A program made the translations under genes and the position numbers. 64,000 bases of DNA from the NCBI GenBank assembly GCA_024516155.1, contig JAJJXM010000032.1, positions 186,001-250,000 on the forward strand. The letters run 5' to 3'. The first letter of the stretch is position 1, and each line of letters begins with the position of its first letter. Source of the stretch: Pyronema omphalodes (lineage: Eukaryota; Ascomycota; Pezizomycetes; Pezizales; Pyronemataceae). Below, piece by piece: positions 1-10,480 of the stretch. The notes below the pieces were generated by a model. It made no database searches and was not told the DNA's origin. It worked only from the letters and a program-made list of their open reading frames with translations.

Positions 1-567
1 ACTGGATGCATACTGTGCATGAAGGAGCAAAGTTATCCTTACAGAAAGCACAAGACAGAATGAAAAAAGTATGCAGACCTACAACGAAACGAGGCACCGA
101 TTTACCAAGTTGGAGACTTGGTTATGCTTGATGGACGACACATAAAAACAAGACGCCCATCACATACATTGGATCACAAACTCCACGGTCCATTTCAAAT
201 CGAACAAGTCATATCCCCAACAGCATTACATCTCACATTACCACGAAAATGGAAGATTAATAATGTCTTTCATATTTCCCTACTTGAGCCTTTCCACACC
301 GGTACAAGAGCTCTACCAGACCCAAACAAAATTCTTAGGGAAGCAGACGACGTTGAGGGAAGCCAGGAGTACGACATTGATGAAATTTTGAGCAGTTACA
401 AACCAGGGAACAGAGTACTTTACATCGGTAAATGGCTTGGGTGGCCTAACAAGAAAGATTGGACGGCGGAACCCTTCGACAAATTTTCAGTAGGAGGTCA
501 GGAAAGGCTAAGAGAATTCCATCTCAAGCATGCTGATTCTCCGAGGGACTACCGACTCAAGGATTAA
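1..567 (+). pseudogene. Chromovirus A pol 3' end: integrase C-terminus and chromodomain, frameshifted
   Basis: This is the 3' end of a Ty3/Gypsy polyprotein that enters from the left window edge. From position 67 the frame reads KYADLQRNEAPIYQVGDLV and then the integrase C-terminal (GPY/F-like) module, with LHGPFQIEQV and FHISLLEPF. A chromodomain follows (YDIDEIL, VLYIGKWLGW, WTAEPF), ending at the stop at 565-567. Upstream, the matching codons (LQKAQDRMKK) lie in another frame, so there is a frameshift in the A-run at 63-68. Chromodomains on integrase guide insertion into heterochromatin in this retroelement group. The polypurine tract and LTR that follow suggest this is the body end of the element whose 3' LTR is 737-2123. 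The family call is firm; loss of function is inferred from the frameshift. Confidence 0.88.
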
Positions 568-736
568 AGCTTAATGTTCTCCCACGTGGTTTTCATTAGG
601 TTGAGTCGGTAGTAGGATGTAGGGGCTGGAGGACTACATCTATAATTGATCACTTAATCACTGGGCTGCGGCGAGGTGCGATCACAGAATGATGAACTAC
701 GAGCTTCGGGACGAAGCATGAACAGGGGGGACGTGG
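568..736 (+). other. Chromovirus A 3' untranslated segment with polypurine tract
   Basis: No ORF is seen here. The segment ends in a purine-rich run (aacagggggg, 721-730) followed by acgtgg, directly before the LTR that begins TGTCACACCC at 737. A G-rich polypurine tract next to the 3' LTR is the normal plus-strand primer site of LTR retrotransposons, so this is read as the 3' end of the element's internal region. Confidence 0.6.
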
Positions 737-2123
737 TGTCACACCCTATAATGTGTGAGAATAGAATAGGTATCATATATAACGCTATGGAAAATATGGC
801 AAACTCGACCGGAGAATGAATAATCAAGTTAGTATCTCGGGCCGGAACCCCCAGAGGAGCTCCGGCTAGCCACGTCACGTGATTCGTGATTTTCCGATAG
901 GACCTCACGAGGATCCCGGCCGGAGGCGTCGAAACTATTATTCACTGTCAGTTTATGAGGACTCAGGACGGAGAAGGGGAAGGAACACTTACCTCAAGGG
1001 TGTCAGCTTACCCTTGAGACAACTACGAACGACGCTGATGGAGAACGAAGAAGACGACGAAAGGTCACCTCCTTATACCTAAGGAGTATTCGGCAATACA
1101 CGGCTACGATAGGGGCTGCATAGCAACGGGAGATTCCAAGAAGATTCAGATGCGGCGCAAGGCTGTCATCCGGTTTTACGAGTTGGGTGAACAGTTGGGC
1201 GAAGAGATAAGGCAGAGTCTAGTCAGCAAACAGGAGTGGAATGCGGGACAAGGGTCAACAATGCATCAGCATGAGACAACGTCCAGCAGGGAACACCACT
1301 CAGGAAACCTGTTTGATGGAACTGATATGACGCGTGCTTGGGCCTAGAGCTGCCAACTTGGAACAAGACGGCATTTGCATCCACACCAGGGTGTGGCTGC
1401 GCGCAAGTGCGCGCAGGTGGGGCACATATGACATCACACAGGAATGTGACCTGAGTGATCCACTCCGGTAGGGCATCAGGATACCTTATGATGTCAGTAA
1501 CCTCCACTTGCAATCGAGATTCTCTCGGGAGATCTATGATGGCGCAACTCATACGATAAATGACTCATGCGCCATTATCACAAGAGTTCATGCATGATGC
1601 AGTCAGATGGAGTTGCCCTCCGCTGTGACTCATAACCCCAGCACCTCATTGGAAGGTGTGCTAGTACGGTGAGCTATTTCAAGGATTATTCTGACCAGGG
1701 CGAGCATTAAGCAAGTCAGCCATTAATTTCATTGCGCGCTTAGCACGATGCAAGCCTCAGCAGATGCATCACAGCTCTGACCCATATCTTATCTCCTAAG
1801 CTCAGTTCGGCAGTTGGTTCACCAAGGAAGGCTGGGCGAATTTCTAGACGAAAGTCTATAAAAGACCCTATATCTTCCCTCTGTCTCCTCCATCATCATC
1901 CATTTGATCCTATACGCGACGATACCATATCTACACCAACGAATACCTCCAAAGACGACCCTTAGGTTTATTCAGCCTGTGATCGGTTAATTCTCTTCCT
2001 ACCTTATCTTTGGATTAAGTTCTTCTAGTTCTTGAGAACGAAGTGTCTGTCCACACTAGGACAGAATACTTGAGATACAACCGGAAAAGCCTCCGCATAC
2101 TTAGGAATGTGCCCAGGTTCACA
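737..2123 (+). repeat. LTR A, copy 1 (probable 3' LTR)
   Basis: This is a 1387-bp long terminal repeat starting TGTCACACCC and ending CCAGGTTCACA. Its ends are fixed by comparison with the solo copy at 23860-25224, which has a target duplication. A TATA box (TATAAAAG, 1857-1864) lies near the 3' end, as expected for the U3/R boundary. The repeat contains CACGTCACGTGA near 865. The upstream polypurine tract and chromodomain gene suggest a 3' LTR. Downstream it abuts, without a gap, sequence matching the interior of the ORF1-type element, so the retrotransposon probably inserted into that element. The five bases after the LTR (CCGAC) would be the target duplication, but the 5' partner is outside the window. 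Confidence 0.85.
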
Positions 2124-3134
2124 CCGACAAACAGAAGACTGGTGAACCACAAACCTGAGCGACATCACCGGTGCAAAGCCTGATGCACTCGAAACATGCG
2201 ACTACCGCCGCCCAGGACAAGCTTGATGCCCTCAAGCTTACGTCCCCCCTACCTCTCCTCGCAATCACATCGACCGAAGCAACACCGGAACCTCACCCTG
2301 ACAGTTCATCTGCTCAGGACACACCTGTACCCGACGCCCCAAGCACTGCCCCTGCTGAGACCACCGGATGGAAGACTGTGGAGGCGAAGGCTACACAGAA
2401 GAAGAAGATGAAAGCGAAGGAGACGACATCTACGGCAGCGATACCCAAACAGACCCCTACAACGAAGAATGGTGGAAGGGGTAAGAATACCCACCAACCC
2501 AGACCGGCAACCCCCTCCGCAAAGAAGACTTGGTCAGAAGTCGTCAAGAGCGGAGGAATCAACGTCCAGATTGTGCTTGGGAATGGCAATCTTGGACTTA
2601 CGACACGACCGACAAGAAGGGGAGAGAGGCGAGGCGGGGCAGCGAGAAGGCTGAGGAAGCAGGAGGGAGAAGGCGAGAGAGGGGAGGAGAAGAGGGGTAG
2701 GGCTGGCCCGGGTGTCTCAAAGGGCAAAGTGTCAGGAGACACCAGCGGAGGAGTTGAGAGAGGAGAGAAGAGTGCGGGCGCAGGTGGCCCGGCGGCTGTT
2801 TAACTTTGCTTTGGTTTTGTGTTTGCTTTGTGGAGGAAATAAAGGCGGAAAAATGGTTAAAAATGGGAGCGGAAGGGTGGAGGAAATGGGGGATCGACCC
2901 GGCGAGGTGGCCTCCGAGCGCACAGGGCTCCTTGGATCTGGCGACGCTAGATGCAAAACTGCACGGCAAGACTTGGGAGACTACACTCCCACCCACATTG
3001 ACCGCTCTGGGGCTTACCCAGTGGGGACCTGGCATCACCTCCAGGTTCTCAACATTGTATTCAATTTGTATATTCCGCCATAACCTTACGGTTGGATGCG
3101 TGTATGAATGAATAAATAAATAAATAAATAAACC
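2124..3134 (+). mobile_element. LINE-like ORF1-only element, copy 1 (5' truncated, degenerate)
   Basis: The coding part runs to 2803 and matches the C-terminal half of the ORF1-type protein of copy 2 (LMHSKHATTAAQDKLDALK, KKTWSEVVKSGGINVQ, GERRGGAARRLRK). The first 40-50 bases are frameshifted relative to copy 2, with an in-frame TGA near 2156. After the stop comes a 3' UTR containing CCATAACCTTACGGTTGG and a tail of AATA repeats (about 3110-3133). A WAEVV-type motif in a basic, low-complexity protein is typical of ORF1/Gag-like proteins of fungal Tad1-like LINEs. No reverse transcriptase follows. Homology begins exactly at the end of LTR A, so the 5' part was probably split off by that insertion. 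Confidence 0.65.
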
Positions 3135-4946
3135 TCACGAAATCTCGCCAAAGCAACAACAGAACAACGCCCAACGATCGAAACGGTGTATAAACGCATA
3201 CAACGTTCTAGCCGACCCTCCTCATGATGGATCCAATCTTCTTTTTCATGGAAGAGATGGAAAAGTTGATGAAGTTGATGGAAACTTCGCTGGGAAGCCC
3301 TTCCAGAGCGTGGTCTTGGCAGGATCACCAGTTCCTTCGGCTTCAACAAAGCAGCAACAGGCGACAACTGAACACAGCTGGTTCAGTAACTACCGTCGGT
3401 TGTGTGTATCTGCGATTAATGAGGCAGTCGCAGTTAATGACAACTATGTCACGCTCGATCAACTGTTTAGAGACAGCTACGCCGAACTCACTGGAGTCAG
3501 CTTCCTGGGGATACAACAGATCCATCAGGACACACAGCGATGCTTCAATACACTCGAGGAATCCATACGCAACAACAACGATGCGATACACGGCAGATTC
3601 GACATCATGATGAAGAAATTCAACGTGCTGCTCGGCAAAAACACGAAGCTGGGCGCAGCATACGACTCTACACAGGCAAAAACAACAGCTCTCAAGGCTG
3701 CTGTGGACGCCCTGACGAAGAAAATCGACGAACAGCAACAAGTCATTTCGGCACCCCCTTCACCAAACCTCACGGCCTCTTGCTCAGCGATGGAAGAGAT
3801 GACTATGCAACTGTTCGTCGTACACCATGACATCCAGGATGTCCTGGACGCTGTTCGCAACCCTCGTGGCAAGAGAAAGCGAAGGGGAAGCGACCAGAAC
3901 ACCGAACCCACCTCACCAACGACCAGAGTACCGGTCAACCACAAACCGAGAGCTGCATCACCGGTACGGAGCCTGATGCACTCGAAGCACGCAACCACCT
4001 CCGCCCAGGACAAACTTGATGCCCTCAAGTTAAAGTCCCCCCTACCCCTCCTTGCAATCACCTCGACTGAAGCGACACCGGAACCTCAGCCTGACAGTTC
4101 CTCTGGTGAGGACACAACTCTACCCGACGCCCCAAGCACTGCCCCTGCTGAGACCAACAGATGGAAGACTGTGGAGGCGAAGGCTACACAGAGGAAGAAG
4201 CAGAAAGCGAAGGAGACGACACCTATGGCAGCGACACCCAGCAAGACCCCTACAACAAAGAATGGTGGAAGGGGAAAGAATACCCACCAACCCCGACAGA
4301 CAACCCCCTCCGCAAAGAAGACTTGGGCAGAAGTCGTCAAGAGCGGAGGCATCAATGTCCAGATGGTGCTGGCGAATGGCAATCTTGGACTTACAACACC
4401 ACCGACAAGAAGGGGGGAGAGGCGAGGAGGGGCAGCGAGAAGGCTGAGGAAGACGGAAGGAGAAGCGGAGAGAGGGGAGGAGAAGAGGGGCAGGGCGGGC
4501 CCGGGTGACTCAAAGGGCAAAGAGTCAGGAGACACCAGCGGAGGAGGTGAGAGAGGAGAGGAGAGTGGGGGCATGGGTGGCCCGGAGGCTGTTTAACTTT
4601 GCTTTGGTTTTGTTTAGTTTTGCTTTGTGGAGGAAATTCAGGCGGGAAAATGGTGAAAAATAGGAGGGGAAGGGAGGAGGAAAGGGAGGAGCCCGGCGAG
4701 GCGGCCTCTGTGCAAGCAGGGCACTGGAACAAGCGACGTGATATGGACAACACACCCCAGTAGTAACAGTGGGGACAGACCCCACAACCATGCAGCGCAG
4801 GGAGGAGGAAAAGAGCAGAGGTGGAGACAGGGGTTTTTGCTTTTGCGTTTCCTTTTCTTTCTTTCTTTGTATTTATCTGTTTCTTGTCATAACCTTAAGG
4901 TTGCAAACAAGTAATTAGAAAACAAACAAACAAACAAACAAACAAA
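3135..4946 (+). mobile_element. LINE-like ORF1-only element, copy 2 (longest copy)
   Basis: A frame without an ATG is open from the junction with the copy 1 tail (about 3133) to the stop at 4594-4596, so the copy is 5' truncated within its coding region. The protein has a helical region (roughly KNTKLGAAYDSTQAK and ALTKKIDEQQQ), a basic nuclear-localisation-like stretch (GKRKRRG), a Ser/Thr/Pro/Lys-rich region, KKTWAEVVKSGGINVQMV, and an Arg/Gly-rich C-terminus. The protein is a plausible nucleic-acid-binding ORF1. The 3' UTR ends in CATAACCTTAAGGTTG and an ACAA/AAAC repeat tail (4919-4946), unlike the AATA tail of copies 1 and 3. No RT or endonuclease ORF follows, so the copy cannot be autonomous. 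Confidence 0.65.
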
Positions 4947-5422
4947 CCATGCCGGAGATTACTACCCAACCCAGGAAAGAGCGACCCCCCCCTGCCTTTT
5001 CAACAACCACGCCGAAATCGCAAGATTTTATCGCGGATTATTGTTCGGCAGCCCCGAATTACCTATTCGCAGCCTTTCCAGACCAGGCCCTCTCTTTTCC
5101 GTTGAGTTTTCATCGAAAAAGAGTTTTCGGGCCCCTGAGAAAAGCCCCGCAAACCGGTTCCATCGACACCACCCCCCACCCACATCAAATACCATCATTT
5201 TAATCGCGGATTCCTTGTCGCTACCGCAGAAACAACTTATTCTGAGCTTCCGATGCCTACCCGATCCTCCGCTGTTGAGAAACAGCCCCTCCCCCCCGAC
5301 AAAGCACCCCCTGGAGCGCTCGCGAAAGAAAAACGCGCTAACGCGGAGCCGCAAGGGTCCGACGCGTCTGACACGGAAATGCACGTCGACACGTGATCTG
5401 ACGAGCCTAACGGGGGGGGTAC
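4947..5422 (+). pseudogene. Degenerate internal 3' end of a Gypsy element, probably family B
   Basis: One frame stays open from about 5120 to the stop at about 5395 and reads FNRGFLVATAETTYSELP, then a Pro/Ala/Lys-rich tail ending SDASDTEMHVDT. It is interrupted by stops further upstream. A G-run (5412-5419) sits just before an LTR starting at 5423, as a polypurine tract should. I read this as the tail of a polyprotein just upstream of its 3' LTR. The intact-looking B element further on lacks this segment, so membership in family B rests only on adjacency to the B LTR. Confidence 0.4.
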
Positions 5423-5953
5423 TGTCACGGCACATGGCTGACGAGCCGTTGTGTTGTTGCGTCACCATTGTGTTGTCGTTGTTGTGGTTGACGTCGTGCC
5501 GTTGTCTTGCCGTGTTGTGTTGTGTTGTTGTTGTGTGTTGTGTGTGCCGTGCCGTTGTTGTTGTTGGACTGACTGATGATGGATGACGTACCATGACCTG
5601 GAGAGCTGTGGCGTCGCAGGTGAAATGATGGAGAACGGAAGCTGTCATGTAGCGATGTTGGATGACGGCCCAGCAAGAGTGCTGGCCGCCCTTTGTACAT
5701 AAGGAGGCTTGCCTCCCCGTCGTTGAGTTCTCCATCGAACGTCTTGTGTCTGTCCCTTGTGCTTTAAATAAAGACTGGTCTTCTCAAGTCTCACATCATT
5801 CTTGTCCTTGTCCCTGTCCTTGTCTCGTGTGCCGTCCGTCTGTCGTGCACTTAGGTCCTTGTCTTCCGTCCCCGTACCCCGTATCCCGCCTAGTCCCCCC
5901 CTGCCGATAGTGTTCAGTGTGTTCTTCGAAAGTCCGTTCCTAGTTCCTTGACA
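5423..5953 (+). repeat. LTR B, copy 1
   Basis: A 531-bp LTR running from TGTCACGGCACATGG to GTTCCTTGACA. It matches the LTR at 6938-7467 along its length, including a TGTTGTTG-rich stretch, the block around ACATAAGGAGGCTTGCC, and ATCGAACGTC at the presumed transcript start. It interrupts the ORF1-type element: sequence right after it (CCATGCACTGCCCCTGCTG) matches copy 2 near 4131. The G-run upstream suggests a 3' LTR rather than a solo LTR. Confidence 0.8.
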
Positions 5954-6752
5954 CCATGCACTGCCCCTGCTGAGACCAACGGATGGAAGACCGTGGAGGC
6001 GAAGGCTACACAGAAGAAGAAGATGAAAGCGAAGGAGATGACATCTACGGCAGCGATACCTAAACAGACCCCTACAACGAAGAATGGTGGAAGGGGTAAG
6101 AATACCCACCAACCTAGACAGACAACCCCCTCCGCAAAGAAGACTTGGGCAGAAGACGTCAAGAGCAGAGGAATCAACATCCAGATTGTGCTTGGGAATG
6201 GCAATCTTGGACTTACGACACCACCGACAAGAAGGGGAGAGAGGCGAGACGGGGCAGCGAGAAGGCTGAGGAAGAAGGAGGGAGAAGGGGAGAGAGGGGA
6301 GGAGAAGCGGGGCAGGGCTGGCCCGGGTGTCTCAAAGGGCAAAGAGTCAGAAGACAGCAGCGGAGGAGGGGAGAGAGGAGAGAAGAGTGGGGGCATGGGT
6401 GGCGTGGCGGCTGTTTAACTTTGCTTTGGTGTTGTTCAGTTTTGCTTTGTGGAGGAAATAAATGCGGGAAAATGGCTAAAAATGGGTGGGGAAGGGTGGA
6501 GGAAATGGAGGATCGACCCGGCGAGGTGTCCTCCGAGCGCACAGGGCTCCTTGGATCCGACGACGCTAGATGAAAAACTGCACGGCGAGACTTGGGAGAC
6601 TACACTCCCACCCACATTGACAGCTCTGGGGCTTACCCAGTGGGGACCTGGCATCACCCCCAGGTTCTTAACATTGTATTTAATTTGTAGATTCCGCCAT
6701 AACCTTACGGTTGGATGCCTGTATGAATAAATAAGAACAAATAAATAACCTT
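5954..6752 (+). mobile_element. LINE-like ORF1-only element, copy 3 (5' truncated)
   Basis: This is the last part of the ORF1-type gene (to the stop at 6416-6418) plus the 3' UTR, closely matching copies 1 and 2 (KKTWAEDVKSRGINIQIV, then the Arg/Gly-rich end). The 3' UTR carries CCATAACCTTACGGTTGG and an irregular AATA/ACAA tail (about 6725-6751). It then joins an RNase H fragment of a Gypsy element. As in the other copies, the stop is followed directly by the 3' UTR, with no second ORF. The 5' end is set by LTR B. Confidence 0.65.
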
Positions 6753-6937
6753 AAGCATTGTGACTACGAAAAGCTGATTGTGGTGGAAACGGACTCATCT
6801 GATTATGTGTCCGCCGGAGTGTTGTCACAATACAACGATGACAACGTGCTGCATCCCGTTGCCTTCTACTCCAAGAAGCATTACCCGGCGCAATGCAATT
6901 ATGAAATTTATGACAAGGAACTACTGGCCATAGTCCG
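6753..6937 (+). pseudogene. Gypsy B reverse transcriptase/RNase H fragment
   Basis: Nucleotides here match 18521-18700 of the B element almost base for base, including the codons for VVETD and the stretch reading YDKELLAIV. It is an internal piece of an older B copy, bounded left by the tail of ORF1-element copy 3 and right by the 5' LTR of the next B element. It shows one B element inserted into another. Confidence 0.8.
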
Positions 6938-7467
6938 TGTCACTGCACACGGCTGACGAGCCATTGTGTTGTTGCGTTGCCGTTGTGTTGTTGTTGTCGT
7001 TGTGTTGTTGTTGCCGTTCTGTCGTTGTGCGGTGTTGTGTTGTGTTGTGTGCCGTGCCGCTGAAGTGATGATCGATTGATGATGGATGACGTACCACGAG
7101 CTGCAGGAGCTGTGGCGTCGCAGGTTGGATGATGGAGAATGGACACCGAATCATGTAGCGATGTTGGTTGATAGCCCAGCAAGAGTGCTGGCCGCCCTTT
7201 GTACATAAGGAGGCTTGCCTCCCCGTTGACTGAGTTCTCCATCGAACGTCTTGTGTCTCTTTCCTGACCTTGAATAAGATTCCCTAACCTCTCAGTCGTA
7301 AAGACTGACATCACTCTTGTCCCTGTCCTTGTCCTTGTTCAGTGTACCGACCGTCCGTCGGGCACTTCGGTCCTTGTCCCTCCGTTCCAGCTCCCGGAGC
7401 CCAGTTTAGTTCCGTTTCCCGGTAGTGTTCAGTGTGTCCCTCGACCGTCCGTTCGTAGTCCCTGACA
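6938..7467 (+). repeat. LTR B, copy 2 (5' LTR of element B)
   Basis: A 530-bp LTR from TGTCACTGCACACGG to GTAGTCCCTGACA, homologous to 5423-5953. A TATA-like TACATAAG (7202-7209) lies about 39 nt before ATCGAACGTC (7241-7250). The primer-binding region just after the LTR reads TATGTTCGAT (7469-7478), which pairs with ATCGAACGT if one G-U pair is allowed. That arrangement suggests self-priming. The flanks (GTCCG left, GCGTC after the 3' remnant) do not form a target duplication. Confidence 0.85.
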
Positions 7468-7790
7468 TTATGTTCGATCGCGAAAGATTCGACCGACACG
7501 CATGAACCTAACCGGTTCTGGCTGGACGCATACCCTAATGCAACCCTTGGAAACCCACACCCTAACCGAGACCTTTGGAATCCCCAGCCGTTTCGGTGGC
7601 GCCGTCCGACGAACCCTCAGAAGAGCAGAAAATTTCGGCTACCTTGTTATCCGTTGGGAACTCCAGACTTACAAGTACCAGGAGTACGTCCGCTACACCA
7701 TCAAGCTCAAGCCTATTCTCCGAGCCCACAGACATGCACGCTACGGTTATCGAAGAAGGCCATTAACAACAGATTGTTAACGCCGCTTCC
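7468..7790 (+). other. Element B leader with putative primer-binding site
   Basis: The 320 bases between LTR and gag hold no convincing gene. TATGTTCGAT at 7469-7478 is in the primer-binding position. The rest is mostly codon-like sequence with stops in every frame and may be 5' leader or decayed N-terminal gag. Confidence 0.5.
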
Positions 7791-9086
7791 ATGACCCAGT
7801 TCCCGGACGGGCATGACCCTGTTACATTCACCAAGCACCTCGCCCAGTCGATCCTGGATGCCCAGGACCACCCCACAGGCTATGTTTTCAACGACCTCGC
7901 CGACACCCCCGGCTCCCGTACCAGCACCCGAGTTTCGAGCCCTGTCGCCTCCCGAGCCCCGGAACCCCCCACCATTACCCCCATTTCCCCCGTCATTATC
8001 CAGACCCGGTCGGTACCGGTTCACCCCAATGGACCAGACAGCGTGCCACAAGCCGCTGCACCCCCCAGCCCAGCCCCAGCCACACCATCAGCCCCCGCCC
8101 CCGCGAGTATCGCCCCAGTCCCAAGACCTCCCCCCCGAGACTCAGAAATCCTTTTCACCCGCGAAGAAGAAGCGGATTCACACGAACACCTGTATTATGA
8201 GAAGGAGATCACCCGCCAACGTACCCTCATCAACGCGTTGCTCGCCTCACCCGGCATCTGACTTACCGGCGATAAGATTTCCGACCCGCCAACCTTCGAC
8301 GGGTCGAACAAGGAAGACCTCCGCCGATTTGTTTCCCTCCTTCGGATCAAATTGGTAAGTGATGAATTGCGCTTCCTGACCCCCCACAAACGAATCTCCT
8401 ACGCTATGGGATGCCTCCGCGGACGCGCCCTCGACCAGATCCTCCCGTATGTCAAGGGTAATGCGCATCGCTGGGCCCTAAACGACGTCGAGGACGTCAT
8501 CAAGATCTTGCAACGAACCTTTGGAGACCCAGACGAGCGCGCAACGGCTGGTTTCAAACTTCAAAACCTCCGGCAAAACAATCGAGAGTTTTCCGACTAC
8601 TACGCTGAATTCTCCCGCCTGGATGCAGAACTGGGTTGGGACGAAGCCGCTACTATGGACGCCCTAAGATACGGCCTATGGATTGAGTTACACGAGAAGC
8701 TGGTTGGCGCCCCCCCCAACACGACAATGCATGAGTTTGTCGATCAGTGCCAGAAGCTGGACTCTCAGTTGAGAGCCCTGGAGAACCTTCACAAGCTGCG
8801 CACCAACCGCGGCCAAGCCAAACCCTGTACTACCACCACCCCCGCAACAAGCCGCCCTACCCCTGTCGCCCAAACAACCACCGCCTCTTCCGGTACGCAC
8901 ACCACTACTCAGGGACCACGGCAGAAAATATCCGGACAAGACCGCGCGACTTGTTTGTCGGAACAATGTTCTCTCTACTGCGTTGGCGTTGGCCACATGG
9001 CAGCCTCGTGCCCCGCAAACACTAACGTACAGGTTGCAAGTGTCGAATTGTTGGATGGAGAAGATGTCGGTTCGGGAAAACAGTAG
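7791..9086 (+). pseudogene. Element B gag with one in-frame TGA and an altered zinc knuckle
   Basis: Reading from 7791, a Pro/Ser/Thr-rich N-terminal region ends at TGA 8259-8261. The same frame continues with the capsid-like gag domain (DPPTFDGSNKEDLRRFV, YAMGCLRGRALDQILPYV, FGDPDERATAGFKLQNLRQ, FSDYYAEFSRLDAELGW). A zinc knuckle follows near the C-terminus. It reads C-X3-C-X4-H-X4-C (CSLYCVGVGHMAASC) instead of the usual C-X2-C-X4-H-X4-C, so RNA binding may be impaired. The stop is TAG at 9084-9086, and protease follows in another frame after about 120 bases. Gag would form the virus-like particle and package RNA. The family is clear; function is lost. Confidence 0.85.
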
Positions 9087-9205
9087 GCCAGCAGCAGCAC
9101 GATGGCTCTGTCGCTGGTAGAAGGATTATTGCGGATACACTATTATTATCAGCAGCAAGTTTTAAAGCAAAATTAGAATGCAAACATCTTGTACTCACTT
9201 GTTCT

Positions 9206-9675
9206 TTGTTTTTTGATAACCACTCGGTGAAGACAGTTGCGCTCGTTGACTGCGGCGCCACTGGCATCGCATTTGTGGATCTCAATTTCGCCCGCCATCA
9301 CAAACTCCCCTTCACACCCTTACCCACAGCCCGAACGGTCGAATTGATTGACGGCCGACCAATTTCCTGGGGAAAAATCACCCACCGCGCTCAAGTAGAG
9401 TGTACCATCAACGGTCACTCGGAATCCCTACCTATGTTCGTTACAACGACAGGCCACTATCCGGTGGTACTAGGCATTCCCTGGCTAAAAAAGCATGATG
9501 TAACAATCAGCTTTAGCTCCAATACTGTGAGCTTCGAATCTCAATATTGCCTGAGACATTGTACCCCGCAGCCAGTAAGCACGAGCGGTGTGGAAGTCCT
9601 GGACCCGAGGCCCCCTCCCGAGGTCCACGAGCCCAACCCAGACACCATGCCGGAACTGGAAAACCCGGTCCCCGA
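9206..9675 (+). pseudogene. Element B protease, 5' part of pol (continues at 17357)
   Basis: The retropepsin-like aspartic protease motif is seen as ALVDCGATGIAFVD, with Cys where Ser is usual in DSG. It is followed by the second strand PVVLGIPWLKKHDVTI. Retroelement protease matures Gag and Pol. The frame breaks at 9675 where element C is inserted. Taking the duplicated CCCGA once, the codons run on without a shift into 17357 (PDPPNELPIEISS). The visible start is not meaningful, because pol is normally expressed by frameshift or readthrough from gag. Confidence 0.85.
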
Positions 9676-10480
9676 TATCAGAATCCGTATCCACGGTTAC
9701 TGACGACAGGCAGCGCGGGGGTCTCGGCGGCGAGGAGGGCGGTGGCGGGTTAGGTAAGGCTGGTAAGTTGGGAATGGGCAAGGGTTTGTGGGCTGGGAAA
9801 TCACAGGTGAGTTTGGAGAGATGGGATATCACAAGGGAACTTTTGTAGATAGGATTGTGGTAAATAGAAACTTGATTGCGTGAAGAAATAAACTACATAC
9901 AAATTTCCTCCTCTTATACTTGCTTCTTCATGACTCGTGACTCAGCATTCTCCGCCTGCGGAGAATGCTCTCAATGCTAACCGCCGTGATAACTACATAC
10001 ATGACCAACATTCCCAACCATTTGCCAACCGCCGTAATTCCAAATAAGAAAGCAATACGTACCAAAGATAACTAACCGCCGTAATTCCAAATAATAATAA
10101 CAAGGAACGAGTACATACCAAAAGAGATAACTACCTGGCTAACCGCCGTGATTCCAAATAACAAAGAAAGAGTACATACCAAAAGAGATAACTTCCTGGC
10201 TAACCGCCGTGATTCCAAATAATAAAGAAAGAGTACATACCAAAAGAGAGAAGTAAAAAGATTCCAACATTTTCCTAGCCGCCGTGATACCTAAAATAAA
10301 TCCAAATAAGAAATAACTCCGAACATATGAAAATCCCCGGCAAGGGGCCCAGCCCCTTGCCCTAACCCTATCCCTATCACTTCATGATGGCGTAGCAGGT
10401 TGCTAGGGTGATGACGACCACCCATAGCCCTGCGGTGGTGACGGCGGAGGCCAGGAGCATGTCACGGGAGCGTTGTGACA
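9676..10480 (-). repeat. LTR C, 3' LTR (left in window)
   Basis: Read on the minus strand it starts TGTCACAACGCTCCC and ends GGATTCTGATA. Its first about 100 bases encode the C-terminal hydrophobic segment of the post-pol ORF. A TATA-like box (TATAAG on minus, 9918-9913) lies 37 nt upstream of ACGCAATCAA (minus, 9881-9872). It contains a 12-bp perfect hairpin stem (9944-9969), a second hairpin GGCAAGGGG/CCCCTTGCC (10339-10361), and about three tandem copies of a 60-bp unit (10070-10260). On the internal side, GGGGGGGCTTA on the minus strand is the polypurine tract. Confidence 0.92.
10070..10260. repeat. 60-bp tandem repeats inside LTR C
   Basis: The units begin TAACCGCCGT(A/G)ATTCCAAATAA and continue through GAGTACATACCAAAAGAGA. 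At least three copies follow each other, and the same block recurs in the other LTR C at about 16940-17130. They lie upstream of the TATA-like box in the element's sense, where U3 promoter repeats are commonly found. An enhancer role is inference. Confidence 0.8.

Noticed and set aside
5028..5735. A 235-codon minus-strand ORF and forward 181-codon ORF over LTR B
   Set aside because: Both cover the GT-rich LTR B and low-complexity sequence and are not kept in the second LTR B copy.
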